Shown here: one piece after another, positions 6,218 to 13,510 of the stretch
Numbering within the stretch: position 1 is the stretch's first letter
Layout: each line of letters starts with the position of its first letter
NCBI GenBank assembly: GCA_029240815.1
Contig: JARDZO010000146.1
Coordinates: 1-13,510 of the forward strand
Reading direction: 5' to 3'
Origin: Brevibacillus sp.
GTDB taxonomy: Bacteria; Bacillota; Bacilli; Brevibacillales; Brevibacillaceae
Length of the DNA: 13,510 nt
The notes under the pieces: model-generated
What the model saw: only the letters and a program-made list of their open reading frames with translations
Database searches by the model: none
What the model was told of the DNA's origin: nothing
Position numbers and translations under genes: made by a program

Positions 6218-7758
6218 TGCCCATCATCCTTTGGCTGGTAATCCCCCTGCCGTTTTGATTGGATGGACCTTGCGCTTAACGGTCGATCCTTCATATTCCA
6301 CAGCGGCATGCGCACGAAAAGGTCCTTCCAATCTTTGAACCGCATCGGCGCCAACGGACTTCCGTAAGGGACTCCCAAGGATTCCAGTGAGATCAGATGC
6401 CCAATCAACGTCATCAGACCGATCGCGATGCCGACAATCCCGAACATGGATGCAGCCCCCATCATTAGGAAGCGGATGAGCCGTACAGCTGATGCCATAT
6501 CATAGTTTGGAATGATAAACGAAGAAATGGCTGTGAACGCAACCACGATGACCATGATATTAGAGACGACCCCGGCCTGCACGACTGCCTGCCCGATGAC
6601 AATGCCTCCAACAATACCGACAGTCTGACCGATCGGGGCAGGTAACCGCACTCCAGCTTCCCTCAGCATTTCCAAGGTCAATTCCATCAGCATGGCTTCC
6701 ACCAACGGGGGAAAGGGTACCTTTTCCCTCGACTCTCCTACGGAAAGAATCAAGTCAAGCGGGATCACTTCATAGTTAAAAGAGATCAGCGCGATGTAGA
6801 TGGCTGGTAAAAATGTAGCCACAAGGAATGCCAGAAAACGAAGCAAGCGGATGAATGTCGCCACCAGCCAGCGGGTACTGTAGTCATCCACATTTTGGAA
6901 GAAGGATGCAAACGTTACGGGTCCAACCAACACGCTGGGCGATCGATCAACCACCACCACGCACCTGCCCTGCAGCAAATGGGAAGCCGCCGAATCAGGG
7001 CGTTCCGTCGTGATCAATTGGGGAAAAGGGGAATAGCGATTGTCCTCGATCAATTCCTCCAGTTCCCCCGTATTGAGAATGGCGTCAATCTGGATCATCC
7101 CGATCCGCCTCTCCAGCTCTTGGAGGACTTCAGGCTTACTCACATCTGCCAAGAACAAGACTGAAACCTTGCACACACCTCTTTCCCCAACAGTAAACTC
7201 CTTGATCTTCAGTTCCCGATTGGGAAGATACCGGCGGATCAAGGCGATGTTTTGAATCCCTGTCTCGACGAACCCTTGATGCGCCCCCTTCAGGGAGGCT
7301 TCCAATTGCGGATCTTCAATTGCTCGCTGCGGCCATCCATGCGTTTCGACAACCAGCACTTCTTTTCGGCCATCAACAAACAACAGACTGCTGCCTTGAA
7401 GGATTTCTTTTTCGACAGCCTGGAAATCATAAACAATCGATACCTTCCCCACGGATAGAAGGTCGAAAATGCTGGTATTCCCCCGTTCGCTCGGAGAGAG
7501 AAGCGGGCGAAGAAGATTGTTGTTGATGGAGTTCTTGTCTACCAGCCCAGCCATATAAACCAGCGCTAAACGTCCCTCTACGAACGTGCTCTCGAAGGTG
7601 CGGATGACCAGATCGGGGGTAAGAGTAAATATCTGATGCAGTTCATCAATGTTCACGTTCAATTGATCGCTGATGGCGGGCGATGGGGTAGAATTAGTGG
7701 TGACACCGCTCCGAACCAACGCTTTTTTCCTTCTCAACCATCCTCTCGCCTTCATCAT
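6214..7758 (-). CDS. gerKA: spore germination protein, GerA family (receptor A subunit)
   Basis: This is the A subunit of a GerA-type germinant receptor in the inner spore membrane. It works with the B and C subunits encoded next to it to trigger dipicolinate release on nutrient contact. The protein has 514 residues from ATG 7758. This start is chosen because AAGGAA (7771-7766) lies 7 bases upstream; a GTG at 7764 and an ATG at 7755 are alternatives. The N-terminal soluble domain (about 30-290) is followed by membrane segments from about 300, including FLAFLVATFLPAIYIALISF. The family hallmark PFPPLVEAMLMELTLEMLRE is followed by REAGVRLPAPIGQTVGIVGG and GQAVVQAGVVSN. The C-terminal tail is basic and soluble. 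The strong family signature makes the call firm; the paralogue letter is not certain. Confidence 0.93.
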   Translation of the reverse strand: MMKARGWLRRKKALVRSGVTTNSTPSPAISDQLNVNIDELHQIFTLTPDLVIRTFESTFVEGRLALVYMAGLVDKNSINNNLLRPLLSPSERGNTSIFDLLSVGKVSIVYDFQAVEKEILQGSSLLFVDGRKEVLVVETHGWPQRAIEDPQLEASLKGAHQGFVETGIQNIALIRRYLPNRELKIKEFTVGERGVCKVSVLFLADVSKPEVLQELERRIGMIQIDAILNTGELEELIEDNRYSPFPQLITTERPDSAASHLLQGRCVVVVDRSPSVLVGPVTFASFFQNVDDYSTRWLVATFIRLLRFLAFLVATFLPAIYIALISFNYEVIPLDLILSVGESREKVPFPPLVEAMLMELTLEMLREAGVRLPAPIGQTVGIVGGIVIGQAVVQAGVVSNIMVIVVAFTAISSFIIPNYDMASAVRLIRFLMMGAASMFGIVGIAIGLMTLIGHLISLESLGVPYGSPLAPMRFKDWKDLFVRMPLWNMKDRPLSARSIQSKRQGDYQPKDDGQ

Positions 7759-7765
7759 AACCACG

Positions 7766-7771
7766 TTCCTT
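7766..7771 (-). promoter_or_regulatory. Shine-Dalgarno deciding the gerKA start
   Basis: AAGGAA on the minus strand sits 7 bases before ATG 7758, 10 before ATG 7755 and directly next to the GTG at 7764. The spacing favours 7758. Confidence 0.6.
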
Positions 7772-7792
7772 GCTGCAATTGGATTCTCCTGT

Positions 7793-7822
7793 TAGCGTTG
7801 GTACTGCCTGCCAAAATTATGC
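7793..7822 (-). promoter_or_regulatory. candidate sigma-G (forespore) promoter of the ger operon
   Basis: On the minus strand, -35-like GCATA (7822-7818) is followed by 18 bases and then AACGCTA (7799-7793), against the sigma-G consensus GHATR-18-CATNHTA. The -35 is a full match and the -10 matches 5 of 7. It lies between the fad terminator and the gerKA Shine-Dalgarno, and ger operons are known sigma-G targets in Bacillus. The -10 is imperfect, so this is an inference. Confidence 0.45.
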
Positions 7823-7827
7823 ACACA

Positions 7828-7860
7828 GAAAAAAGAAGCCTCGGGAAGATCCCAGGCTCC
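7828..7860 (-). terminator. intrinsic terminator of the fadNAE operon
   Basis: On the minus strand, AGCCT pairs with AGGCT and GGGA pairs with TCCC around a TCT loop, with one bulged G, giving a GC-rich stem. It is followed by a TTCTTTTTT tract (down to 7829). It starts 27 bases after the fadE stop and separates fatty-acid degradation from the ger operon on the same strand. Confidence 0.88.
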
Positions 7861-7886
7861 TTGCTATTCCTGACTTTTGATCATCT

Positions 7887-9665
7887 TTACAGCACGTAAC
7901 CGCCCTCTGCAATGACGCGGTCTGCGATCGTACGCTTCAGTTGTACGGTGTTGACTGGTGTACGACGAGTCAGCTTTTTCAAGATCGACAGGCGCAGACG
8001 CAGGTCGTCTCCTTCCTCCATCGCAGCCAGCGCTTCTTTGGCCCATCCCTCTACACGGTCAAATGCATCCTGCACGTAAACGGTGGTCAAATCCAGCTTT
8101 TGCTGTTCGTTTTCCAAACCATTCACAGCGATCGCTTTTTCTGTACGCTTCACAATGCTGTCCATCGCATACAGCTCGATCAGCATGTCTGCTGCAAATG
8201 CCAGCAGCTCCTGCTCTTTGGAGATGGCTTGCTGGTACTTCATCAGCGCCGAGCCTGCGACCATCAGGATGATTTTGCGCGTCATGTCGATCAGGTGCTT
8301 TTCAGTAGCCAATGGCGCATCTTCTATTTCTTGCGGATAGTAGCTCATCAGCTCTTGCTGCAGATTCGCAGCAGCTTGCAGCAGTGGCAGTTCGCCCTTC
8401 ATCGCTTTTTTCACCAAAGTGTCTGGAATCAGCAAGCGATTGATTTCGTTGGTTCCTTCGAAAATGCGGTTGATCCGAGAGTCGCGGTACATGTTTTCGA
8501 TCTCATACTCGGACATGAAGCCGTATCCACCGTGGATTTGCACGCCCTCGTCCACGCAGTAATCCAGCACTTCGGTAGCAAAGACCTTGTTAATGGAGCA
8601 CTCGATGGCGTAGTCCGCGATCGCTTTTGCTACTTCTTGCCCCTCATCCGCTTTTTCACCCAGTCGAGTCAATGCCGTATCAAACAGTCCCACTGTACGA
8701 TAAACCGAGCTTTCTGCCGCATATGTTTTCAGCGCCATGTTTGCCAGTTTGTTTTTGATCAGCGTGAAGTTCGCGATCGGTGTCTTGAACTGCTTCCGTT
8801 CCTTCGCGTAACTTGTCGCAATCTCCAGCGCGCGCTTGGCAGAACCAACTGCTCCTACCGCCAGTTTGTAACGGCCCACGTTCAAGATGTTAAACGCAAT
8901 GACGTGTCCTCTGCCTGGCTCTCCCAACAGATTTTCCACGGGTACTGGAACATCCTGCAAGATCACCGTACGAGTGGAGGAACTCTTGATCCCCATCTTT
9001 TTCTCTTCCGGACCGAACGATACGCCTGGAAAGGTGCGCTCCACGATAAAGGCCGTGAATTTATCCCCATCGATTTTCGCATAGACCACGAATACATCTG
9101 CAAAGCCTGCGTTTGTAATCCACTGTTTTTCGCCGTTCAGAATGTAGTGCGTACCGTCTGCAGACAGCGTAGCAGTTGTTTTGGCACCCAGCGCATCCGA
9201 GCCGGAGCCTGGTTCTGTCAAGCAGTAAGCTGCGATCCGAGCACCGGTCGCGAGGTCAGGCAAATAACGGCGCTTTTGATCGTCGTTTCCGAAATAAACG
9301 ATCGGCAATGAACCAATTCCTACGTGCGCTCCATAGCTGAGAGCAAAGCCGCGGGCGAGAGAAAACTTCTCCGTCACCAGTGCGGTACTGACCTTATCCA
9401 GTCCCAATCCATCGTATTTCTCTGGCACATCGCCGGCGAGCAGTCCGAGCTCTCCCGCTTCTTTCAACAAGCGCACAGAGATCTCAAAGTTGTGGTTCTC
9501 GATCTCTTCCAGATGCGGGCGCACTTCGTTGTTGATGAAGTCCTCGGTCGTCTTGGCGATCATCTTTTGCTCTTCGGTATACTCTTCCGGCACGAACACA
9601 TCGTCTGCCGAACCTGCATCAATCAAAAAGCTCCCGCCACGGATCAATTCTTTTGTATCTGCCAT
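7887..9665 (-). CDS. fadE: acyl-CoA dehydrogenase
   Basis: This FAD-dependent enzyme catalyses the first step of beta-oxidation, acyl-CoA to trans-2-enoyl-CoA. It has 592 residues, close to Bacillus FadE (about 594). The acyl-CoA dehydrogenase core covers about 35-410. It includes the FAD/substrate signature AYCLTEPGSGSDALG (146-160), WITNAGFAD (182-190), RKQFKTPI (290-297, flavin-phosphate region) and QIHGGYGF (377-384). RDSRINRIFEGTNEI (394-408) contains the catalytic-base glutamate, Glu403. A helical C-terminal extension of about 170 residues follows, as in very-long-chain-type dehydrogenases, which suggests long-chain substrates. The start ATG 9665 has AAAGGAGAGG (9682-9673) 7 bases upstream. 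It is the last gene of fadN-fadA-fadE and is closed by the terminator at 7828-7860. Confidence 0.95.
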   Translation of the reverse strand: MADTKELIRGGSFLIDAGSADDVFVPEEYTEEQKMIAKTTEDFINNEVRPHLEEIENHNFEISVRLLKEAGELGLLAGDVPEKYDGLGLDKVSTALVTEKFSLARGFALSYGAHVGIGSLPIVYFGNDDQKRRYLPDLATGARIAAYCLTEPGSGSDALGAKTTATLSADGTHYILNGEKQWITNAGFADVFVVYAKIDGDKFTAFIVERTFPGVSFGPEEKKMGIKSSSTRTVILQDVPVPVENLLGEPGRGHVIAFNILNVGRYKLAVGAVGSAKRALEIATSYAKERKQFKTPIANFTLIKNKLANMALKTYAAESSVYRTVGLFDTALTRLGEKADEGQEVAKAIADYAIECSINKVFATEVLDYCVDEGVQIHGGYGFMSEYEIENMYRDSRINRIFEGTNEINRLLIPDTLVKKAMKGELPLLQAAANLQQELMSYYPQEIEDAPLATEKHLIDMTRKIILMVAGSALMKYQQAISKEQELLAFAADMLIELYAMDSIVKRTEKAIAVNGLENEQQKLDLTTVYVQDAFDRVEGWAKEALAAMEEGDDLRLRLSILKKLTRRTPVNTVQLKRTIADRVIAEGGYVL

Positions 9666-9711
9666 TGCAATCCCTCTCCTTTATAGAAAATAGATGGATG
9701 GTTTTTACGAT

Positions 9712-10890
9712 TTACAACAATTCGAAAACGCCAGCCGCTCCCATGCCGCCACCGACGCACATGGTGACGACGCCGTATTTGCCACCACGACGCTTCAATT
9801 CATTCAAGATCGAGATCGTCAGCTTGGCTCCCGTGCACCCCATCGGATGCCCCAGAGCGATTGCTCCGCCGTTTACGTTCACTTTTTCCGGATCCAATCC
9901 CAGTTCACGAATCACCGCAACCGCTTGGGAAGCGAATGCTTCATTCAGTTCGAATAAATCAATGTCCTCTATGCTGAGCCCCGCTTGCTTCAATGCCTTG
10001 GGGATTGCCACGATCGGACCGATTCCCATCACGTCAGGGTCTACCCCGCCCACCGTAAAGGAGAGGAACTTGGCGATCGGTTCTACGCCCAGCTCAGCTG
10101 CCTTATCTGCGGACATGACCAGCACAGCAGCTGCGCCATCACTCGTTTGCGAGGAGTTTCCTGCCGTGACGGAGCCTTGTACGTGGAACACGGGCTTTAG
10201 CTTCGCCAATGCTTCCAGTGTTGTATCCGGACGTGGTCCCTCGTCGATTTGAAAGACCTTTTCTTTTATTTGCAGCTTTCCTTTTTCGTCAAAGGAGTGT
10301 TGCTTCACTGTGATTGGCACGATCTCATCCTGGAATTTACCCGATGCGATAGCTGCCGTTGCTCGTTGATGGCTCTGCAGGGAAAAAGCATCCTGGTCTT
10401 CTCTGGATACGTTGTAGCGCTTTGCTACTTCCTCTGCCGTGTGTCCCATGCCCATGTAGGCCTCAGGCTTTGTTTCTACCAATGTCGGATTGAGTGCTAC
10501 TTTATGGCCTGTCATCGGCAACAGGCTCATGCTTTCCACGCCGCCAGCCACGATGACATCGGCGCTACCTGTGATAATCTGTTGCGCTGCATACGCGATG
10601 CTCTGCAGGCCTGACGAGCAAAACCGGTTGATGGTGACGCCAGCTACACTGGTCGGCAGACCTGCGCGGAGTCCGACCAGTCGTGCCATATTCATGCCTT
10701 GCTCTGCTTCTGGTGTGGCTGTGCCCATGATCACATCATCTATGTCTGCCGGATTCAATTGCGGGACGCGGCGCAGCAAATCACTGACGACCGCTCCCCC
10801 CATATCTACCGGATGTACGTCCTTCAGGCTGCCTCGCTTTGCTCTACCGATCGCGGTGCGGGCACCTGCAACGATAACTGCTTCTCTCAT
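9712..10890 (-). CDS. fadA: acetyl-CoA acyltransferase (3-ketoacyl-CoA thiolase)
   Basis: This thiolase cleaves 3-ketoacyl-CoA with CoA to release acetyl-CoA, the last step of each beta-oxidation round. It has 392 residues, normal for the family (Bacillus FadA about 391). The nucleophilic cysteine is Cys91 in [17 protein letters not shown] (316-322), [16 protein letters not shown] (341-356, with His348) and [14 protein letters not shown] (377-390, with Cys378) complete the active site. The start ATG 10890 has AAGGAGG about 10 bases upstream. It lies 51 bases after fadN and 46 bases before fadE. Biosynthetic acetoacetyl-CoA thiolases look alike, but the fadN-fadE context points to degradation. 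Confidence 0.95.
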   Translation of the reverse strand: MREAVIVAGARTAIGRAKRGSLKDVHPVDMGGAVVSDLLRRVPQLNPADIDDVIMGTATPEAEQGMNMARLVGLRAGLPTSVAGVTINRFCSSGLQSIAYAAQQIITGSADVIVAGGVESMSLLPMTGHKVALNPTLVETKPEAYMGMGHTAEEVAKRYNVSREDQDAFSLQSHQRATAAIASGKFQDEIVPITVKQHSFDEKGKLQIKEKVFQIDEGPRPDTTLEALAKLKPVFHVQGSVTAGNSSQTSDGAAAVLVMSADKAAELGVEPIAKFLSFTVGGVDPDVMGIGPIVAIPKALKQAGLSIEDIDLFELNEAFASQAVAVIRELGLDPEKVNVNGGAIALGHPMGCTGAKLTISILNELKRRGGKYGVVTMCVGGGMGAAGVFELL

Positions 10891-10941
10891 CGTTATTTTG
10901 CCTCCTTCTCACTTGTGAAACTACCTGTCCTGCTAGGCGCA

Positions 10942-13350
10942 TTAGTTGCGCAAAGGCTTGTTTTTGGTCAGCATGTGCTGCATCCGTTGCTGAGATTTTT
11001 GGGTCTTGATCAGCTCCAGGAACGCTTGCTTTTCCAGCTCCAAAATGTACTCCTCTGTCACTTCCGTACCCGCAGGAACATTTCCGCCCGACATGACGTA
11101 GGCGATTTTGCTCACAATGAGCTCATCGTGATCGGTGATATATCCGCTCTTTTTCATCGCGTACACATTCTGGCGCAGGTTGGCGTAGCCAGTTTCCCCG
11201 ATGACGCGGATCTTTCGAGGTGCCGGTGGTGTGTAGCCTTCTTTATCCATCGCGACCACCAGCTGCTTGGCATCGTAGAGCAGATGGTCCGGATTGACGC
11301 TCACTCGATCGGTTGATCGCAGGTAGCCCAGATTGATCGCATCCTGGCCGCTTGTCGATACTTTTGCCATCGCGATGGTCTCAAATGCTTTCGCTACGAA
11401 CGCGAACGAATCGACGGGAACACTGCCACCGTCAGGCATATTTTCCATGGCACGGAACAGCATTTCCTTGGTACCGCCGCCACCTGGCAAGAGACCTACC
11501 CCTACTTCTACCAGACCGAGATACGTCTCTGCCGACGCCTGCACTCTGTCCGCCAAATAAACCACTTCCACACCGCCACCCAGCGTCATCGCAAAAGGTG
11601 CTGCTACCACTGGCCGATGCATGTAGCGCAGCGCCCGTGCTGCCTTGTGGAAATTGGTCACGAGCATGTCGAGCTCGATCCAGTTTTCATCCTGTGCTTC
11701 CATCAATGCCATCGCCAGGTTCATCCCGACGCAAAAGTTTTTGCCCTGATTGCCGATGACGAGGCCGAGGAAGTTTTTCTGTACTTCTTCTGCGGCGATA
11801 TTCGCCATCTGTAGTACATCCAGACCGAGTGCATTGTTCGGGGAAGTAAACTCCAGGCAGGCTACCCCGTCTCCCAAATCGATCAGAGCGGCGCCCGCAT
11901 TTTTCCGAATGAGCTTGCCCTGCTCCTTCAATGCTGCCAGATTGATTTTTTCTTTTTTCTCTTCGACGCCCTTGTAAACGCCGCCAATGGAAAACGCCTC
12001 TACGCGCCCTTCCTTCTTTTGATAAAAGGAGGTTTTGCCACTCGCGAGCAGTTCTTCTACCAGTGCCGGGATCGTCTCGCCTTCTTCGCGCATGCGAGCA
12101 ACCGATTTCTCTACTCCGATCGCATCCCACGTCTCGAATGGTCCCAGCTCCCACCCAAAGCCCCACTTCATCGCTTGGTCGACTGCTACGATACCATCCG
12201 CGATTTCGTGCGCCTTTTCAGCGGAATACAGCAGGACCTTTTTGAAAACGTTCCAGACGAATTCACTGCCTTTGTCCTTGCCGTACGCCAATGTCTTCAG
12301 CTTCTCTGGCAACGATTTGGCTGTCTTGGCGGCATCGAATGATGGGAATTTCGCTTTGACACTCGGACGATACTCGAGTGATTGGATGTCGAGCGCCTGG
12401 ATTTCCTTACCTTGCGCCGACTTGACTTGTTTGAAAAAGCCTTGGCCCGCCTTTTGGCCAATCCAGCGCTTTTCAACCATTTGCAAAACGAACGGCGGTA
12501 CTTCGAAAACTGCTTTTTCCTGTTCGTCTTGGCTCTTGTTTTTCACGTTGTTGGCTACGTGTACGTAAGTGTCTAGCCCTACCACGTCCAACGTGCGGAA
12601 CGTTGCACTCTTTGGACGTCCGATCACAGGACCGGTGAGGGCATCTACCTCATCGACTCCCAAGCCGAGACGCACGAGCTCGTGTATGGAGACCTGGAGC
12701 CCGTATGTACCAATGCGGTTGGCGATAAAGTTGGGTGTATCTTTGCAGAGCACAGTCCCTTTACCCAGCACATGCTCACCGAAATTCATCATAAAGTCCA
12801 CTACTGCAGGATCCGTGTCATCACCCGGAATGATCTCCAGCAGCTTTAAGTAACGAGGTGGATTGAAAAAGTGAGTGCCGAGAAAATGCTTCCTGAAGTC
12901 ATCCGATCTGCCCTCTGCCATTTCATTGATGGATACGCCTGATGTGTTGGAAGAGATGATCGTGCCCGGCTTCCGGTGAGCTTCCACCGATGCAAACACG
13001 CTTTTCTTTACCTCCAGATTTTCTACCACCACTTCGATGATCCAGTCCACGCCAGAAAGTGCAGACATATGGTCGTCAAAATTGCCTACCGTAATCAGAT
13101 CCAGGCTCTTTTTATCGTAGAGCGGCGCTGGCTTATCCTTTAACAGCCGATCCTTGCCCGCTTGTGCGATGCGGTTTTTCACAGCAGTGTCTGCGAGTGT
13201 CAGCCCTTTTTTGCTCTCTTCAGCGGTCAGTTCACGCGGCACGATGTCCAATAATAATGTGGGGATTCCAACATTGGCCAGGTGTGCTGCAATTCCTGCA
13301 CCCATCACGCCAGAACCCAGAACGGCCGCCTTGCGAATTTTGCGTTCCAT
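10942..13350 (-). CDS. fadN: 3-hydroxyacyl-CoA dehydrogenase / enoyl-CoA hydratase, FadN type
   Basis: This bifunctional protein hydrates trans-2-enoyl-CoA and oxidises the 3-hydroxyacyl-CoA with NAD. It has 802 residues, slightly longer than Bacillus FadN (about 789). The dehydrogenase is N-terminal, the reverse of E. coli FadB. Its Rossmann motif is LGSGVMGAG (11-19), the catalytic histidine is His160 in GTHFFNPP, the partner Glu is Glu172 in LEIIPG, and NFIANRIG lies at 207-214. A second dehydrogenase C-terminal domain follows (about 205-420). The C-terminal third is crotonase-like: NQGKNFCVGMNL (534-545), GGGVEVVYLAD (591-601) with Glu595, and LGLVEVGVGLLPGGGGT (611-627) with Glu615, matching the two hydratase glutamates. 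Start ATG 13350 has GAGGAGG upstream. It is the first gene of fadN-fadA-fadE, behind a FadR-type operator. Confidence 0.95.
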   Translation of the reverse strand: MERKIRKAAVLGSGVMGAGIAAHLANVGIPTLLLDIVPRELTAEESKKGLTLADTAVKNRIAQAGKDRLLKDKPAPLYDKKSLDLITVGNFDDHMSALSGVDWIIEVVVENLEVKKSVFASVEAHRKPGTIISSNTSGVSINEMAEGRSDDFRKHFLGTHFFNPPRYLKLLEIIPGDDTDPAVVDFMMNFGEHVLGKGTVLCKDTPNFIANRIGTYGLQVSIHELVRLGLGVDEVDALTGPVIGRPKSATFRTLDVVGLDTYVHVANNVKNKSQDEQEKAVFEVPPFVLQMVEKRWIGQKAGQGFFKQVKSAQGKEIQALDIQSLEYRPSVKAKFPSFDAAKTAKSLPEKLKTLAYGKDKGSEFVWNVFKKVLLYSAEKAHEIADGIVAVDQAMKWGFGWELGPFETWDAIGVEKSVARMREEGETIPALVEELLASGKTSFYQKKEGRVEAFSIGGVYKGVEEKKEKINLAALKEQGKLIRKNAGAALIDLGDGVACLEFTSPNNALGLDVLQMANIAAEEVQKNFLGLVIGNQGKNFCVGMNLAMALMEAQDENWIELDMLVTNFHKAARALRYMHRPVVAAPFAMTLGGGVEVVYLADRVQASAETYLGLVEVGVGLLPGGGGTKEMLFRAMENMPDGGSVPVDSFAFVAKAFETIAMAKVSTSGQDAINLGYLRSTDRVSVNPDHLLYDAKQLVVAMDKEGYTPPAPRKIRVIGETGYANLRQNVYAMKKSGYITDHDELIVSKIAYVMSGGNVPAGTEVTEEYILELEKQAFLELIKTQKSQQRMQHMLTKNKPLRN

Positions 13351-13475
13351 CTACATATCCTCCTCGATACAAAATTGACGCTACAGCAAATGCCCAATTT
13401 TCAGACAAGCAGAGTTTTCTTATAACTTCTCCTTTTCCATAGATATTCCTGTCAGCAGCAGCTCATGTATTTAAT

Positions 13476-13493
13476 TGAATGAATGCTCATTCA
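13476..13493. promoter_or_regulatory. FadR-type operator upstream of fadN
   Basis: TGAATGAATGCTCATTCA is a perfect palindrome with arms TGAATGA and TCATTCA around ATGC. It fits the Bacillus FadR (TetR-family, released by long-chain acyl-CoA) consensus TGAATGANTANTCATTCA in both arms. It lies 126 bases upstream of the fadN ATG, so fadNAE is probably repressed until long-chain acyl-CoA accumulates. A clear -35/-10 pair was not resolved around it. The region 13351-13475 is leader sequence with the fadN Shine-Dalgarno and no other feature I can support. Confidence 0.85.
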
Positions 13494-13510
13494 GTGTGTG
13501 GGTGTAAAAA

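Noticed and set aside
7941..9311. Long plus-strand open frame (456 codons) opposite fadE
   Set aside because: It lies wholly antisense to a well-supported gene, is rich in His, Gln, Cys and Phe in the way of antisense translation, and has no family motif.
13386..13465. Very short frames in the fadN leader (such as MEKEKL) as a leader peptide
   Set aside because: They are only four to six codons with no good Shine-Dalgarno, so chance explains them.

Overview
The window looks like the chromosome of an endospore-forming Firmicute, most likely Brevibacillus or a close Paenibacillaceae relative. This rests on an SAM-riboswitch-controlled mtnWXBD methionine-salvage operon, a tricistronic GerA-type spore germinant receptor operon, and a fadN-fadA-fadE beta-oxidation operon behind a FadR-type operator. 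Shine-Dalgarno sites are strong and AGGAGG-like. The genus is inferred from gene content and from family resemblance as I remember it; no search was run.

Layout. Positions 1-832 hold no intact gene but are dense in control elements. A SAM-I (S-box) riboswitch on the minus strand (about 57-199) has its own sigma-A-type promoter (234-262) and serves a gene off the left edge. A second SAM-I riboswitch on the plus strand (577-683) has a promoter (509-537) and an intrinsic terminator (767-800), and leads into mtnW. Between the two promoters are minus-strand reading-frame fragments that may be a decayed gene.

Positions 833-3905 (plus) carry mtnW, mtnX, mtnB and mtnD, four consecutive steps of the methionine salvage pathway. 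They convert 5-methylthioribulose-1-phosphate through the enolase, phosphatase and dioxygenase steps to 4-methylthio-2-oxobutyrate, which a transaminase not in this window turns into methionine. The operon ends at a strong terminator (3960-3990).

Positions 4005-7758 (minus) carry gerKA-, gerKB- and gerKC-like genes, each joined to the next by a 4-base ATGA overlap. They encode the A, B and C (lipoprotein) subunits of an inner-spore-membrane germinant receptor. A sigma-G-like promoter lies just upstream at 7793-7822.

Positions 7828-13493 (minus) carry fadN, fadA and fadE, which together supply all four beta-oxidation activities: acyl-CoA dehydrogenase (FadE), enoyl-CoA hydratase and 3-hydroxyacyl-CoA dehydrogenase (FadN), and thiolase (FadA). 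A perfect 7-4-7 palindrome (13476-13493) upstream of fadN matches the FadR operator type, and a terminator (7828-7860) closes the operon.

I see no mobile element, CRISPR array, tRNA or rRNA. The protein-coding content is well-known biology and I do not find an undescribed multi-gene system. The places most worth a second look are the divergent pair of SAM riboswitches, the alternative pairings in the mtnW leader, and the possible gene relic between them.
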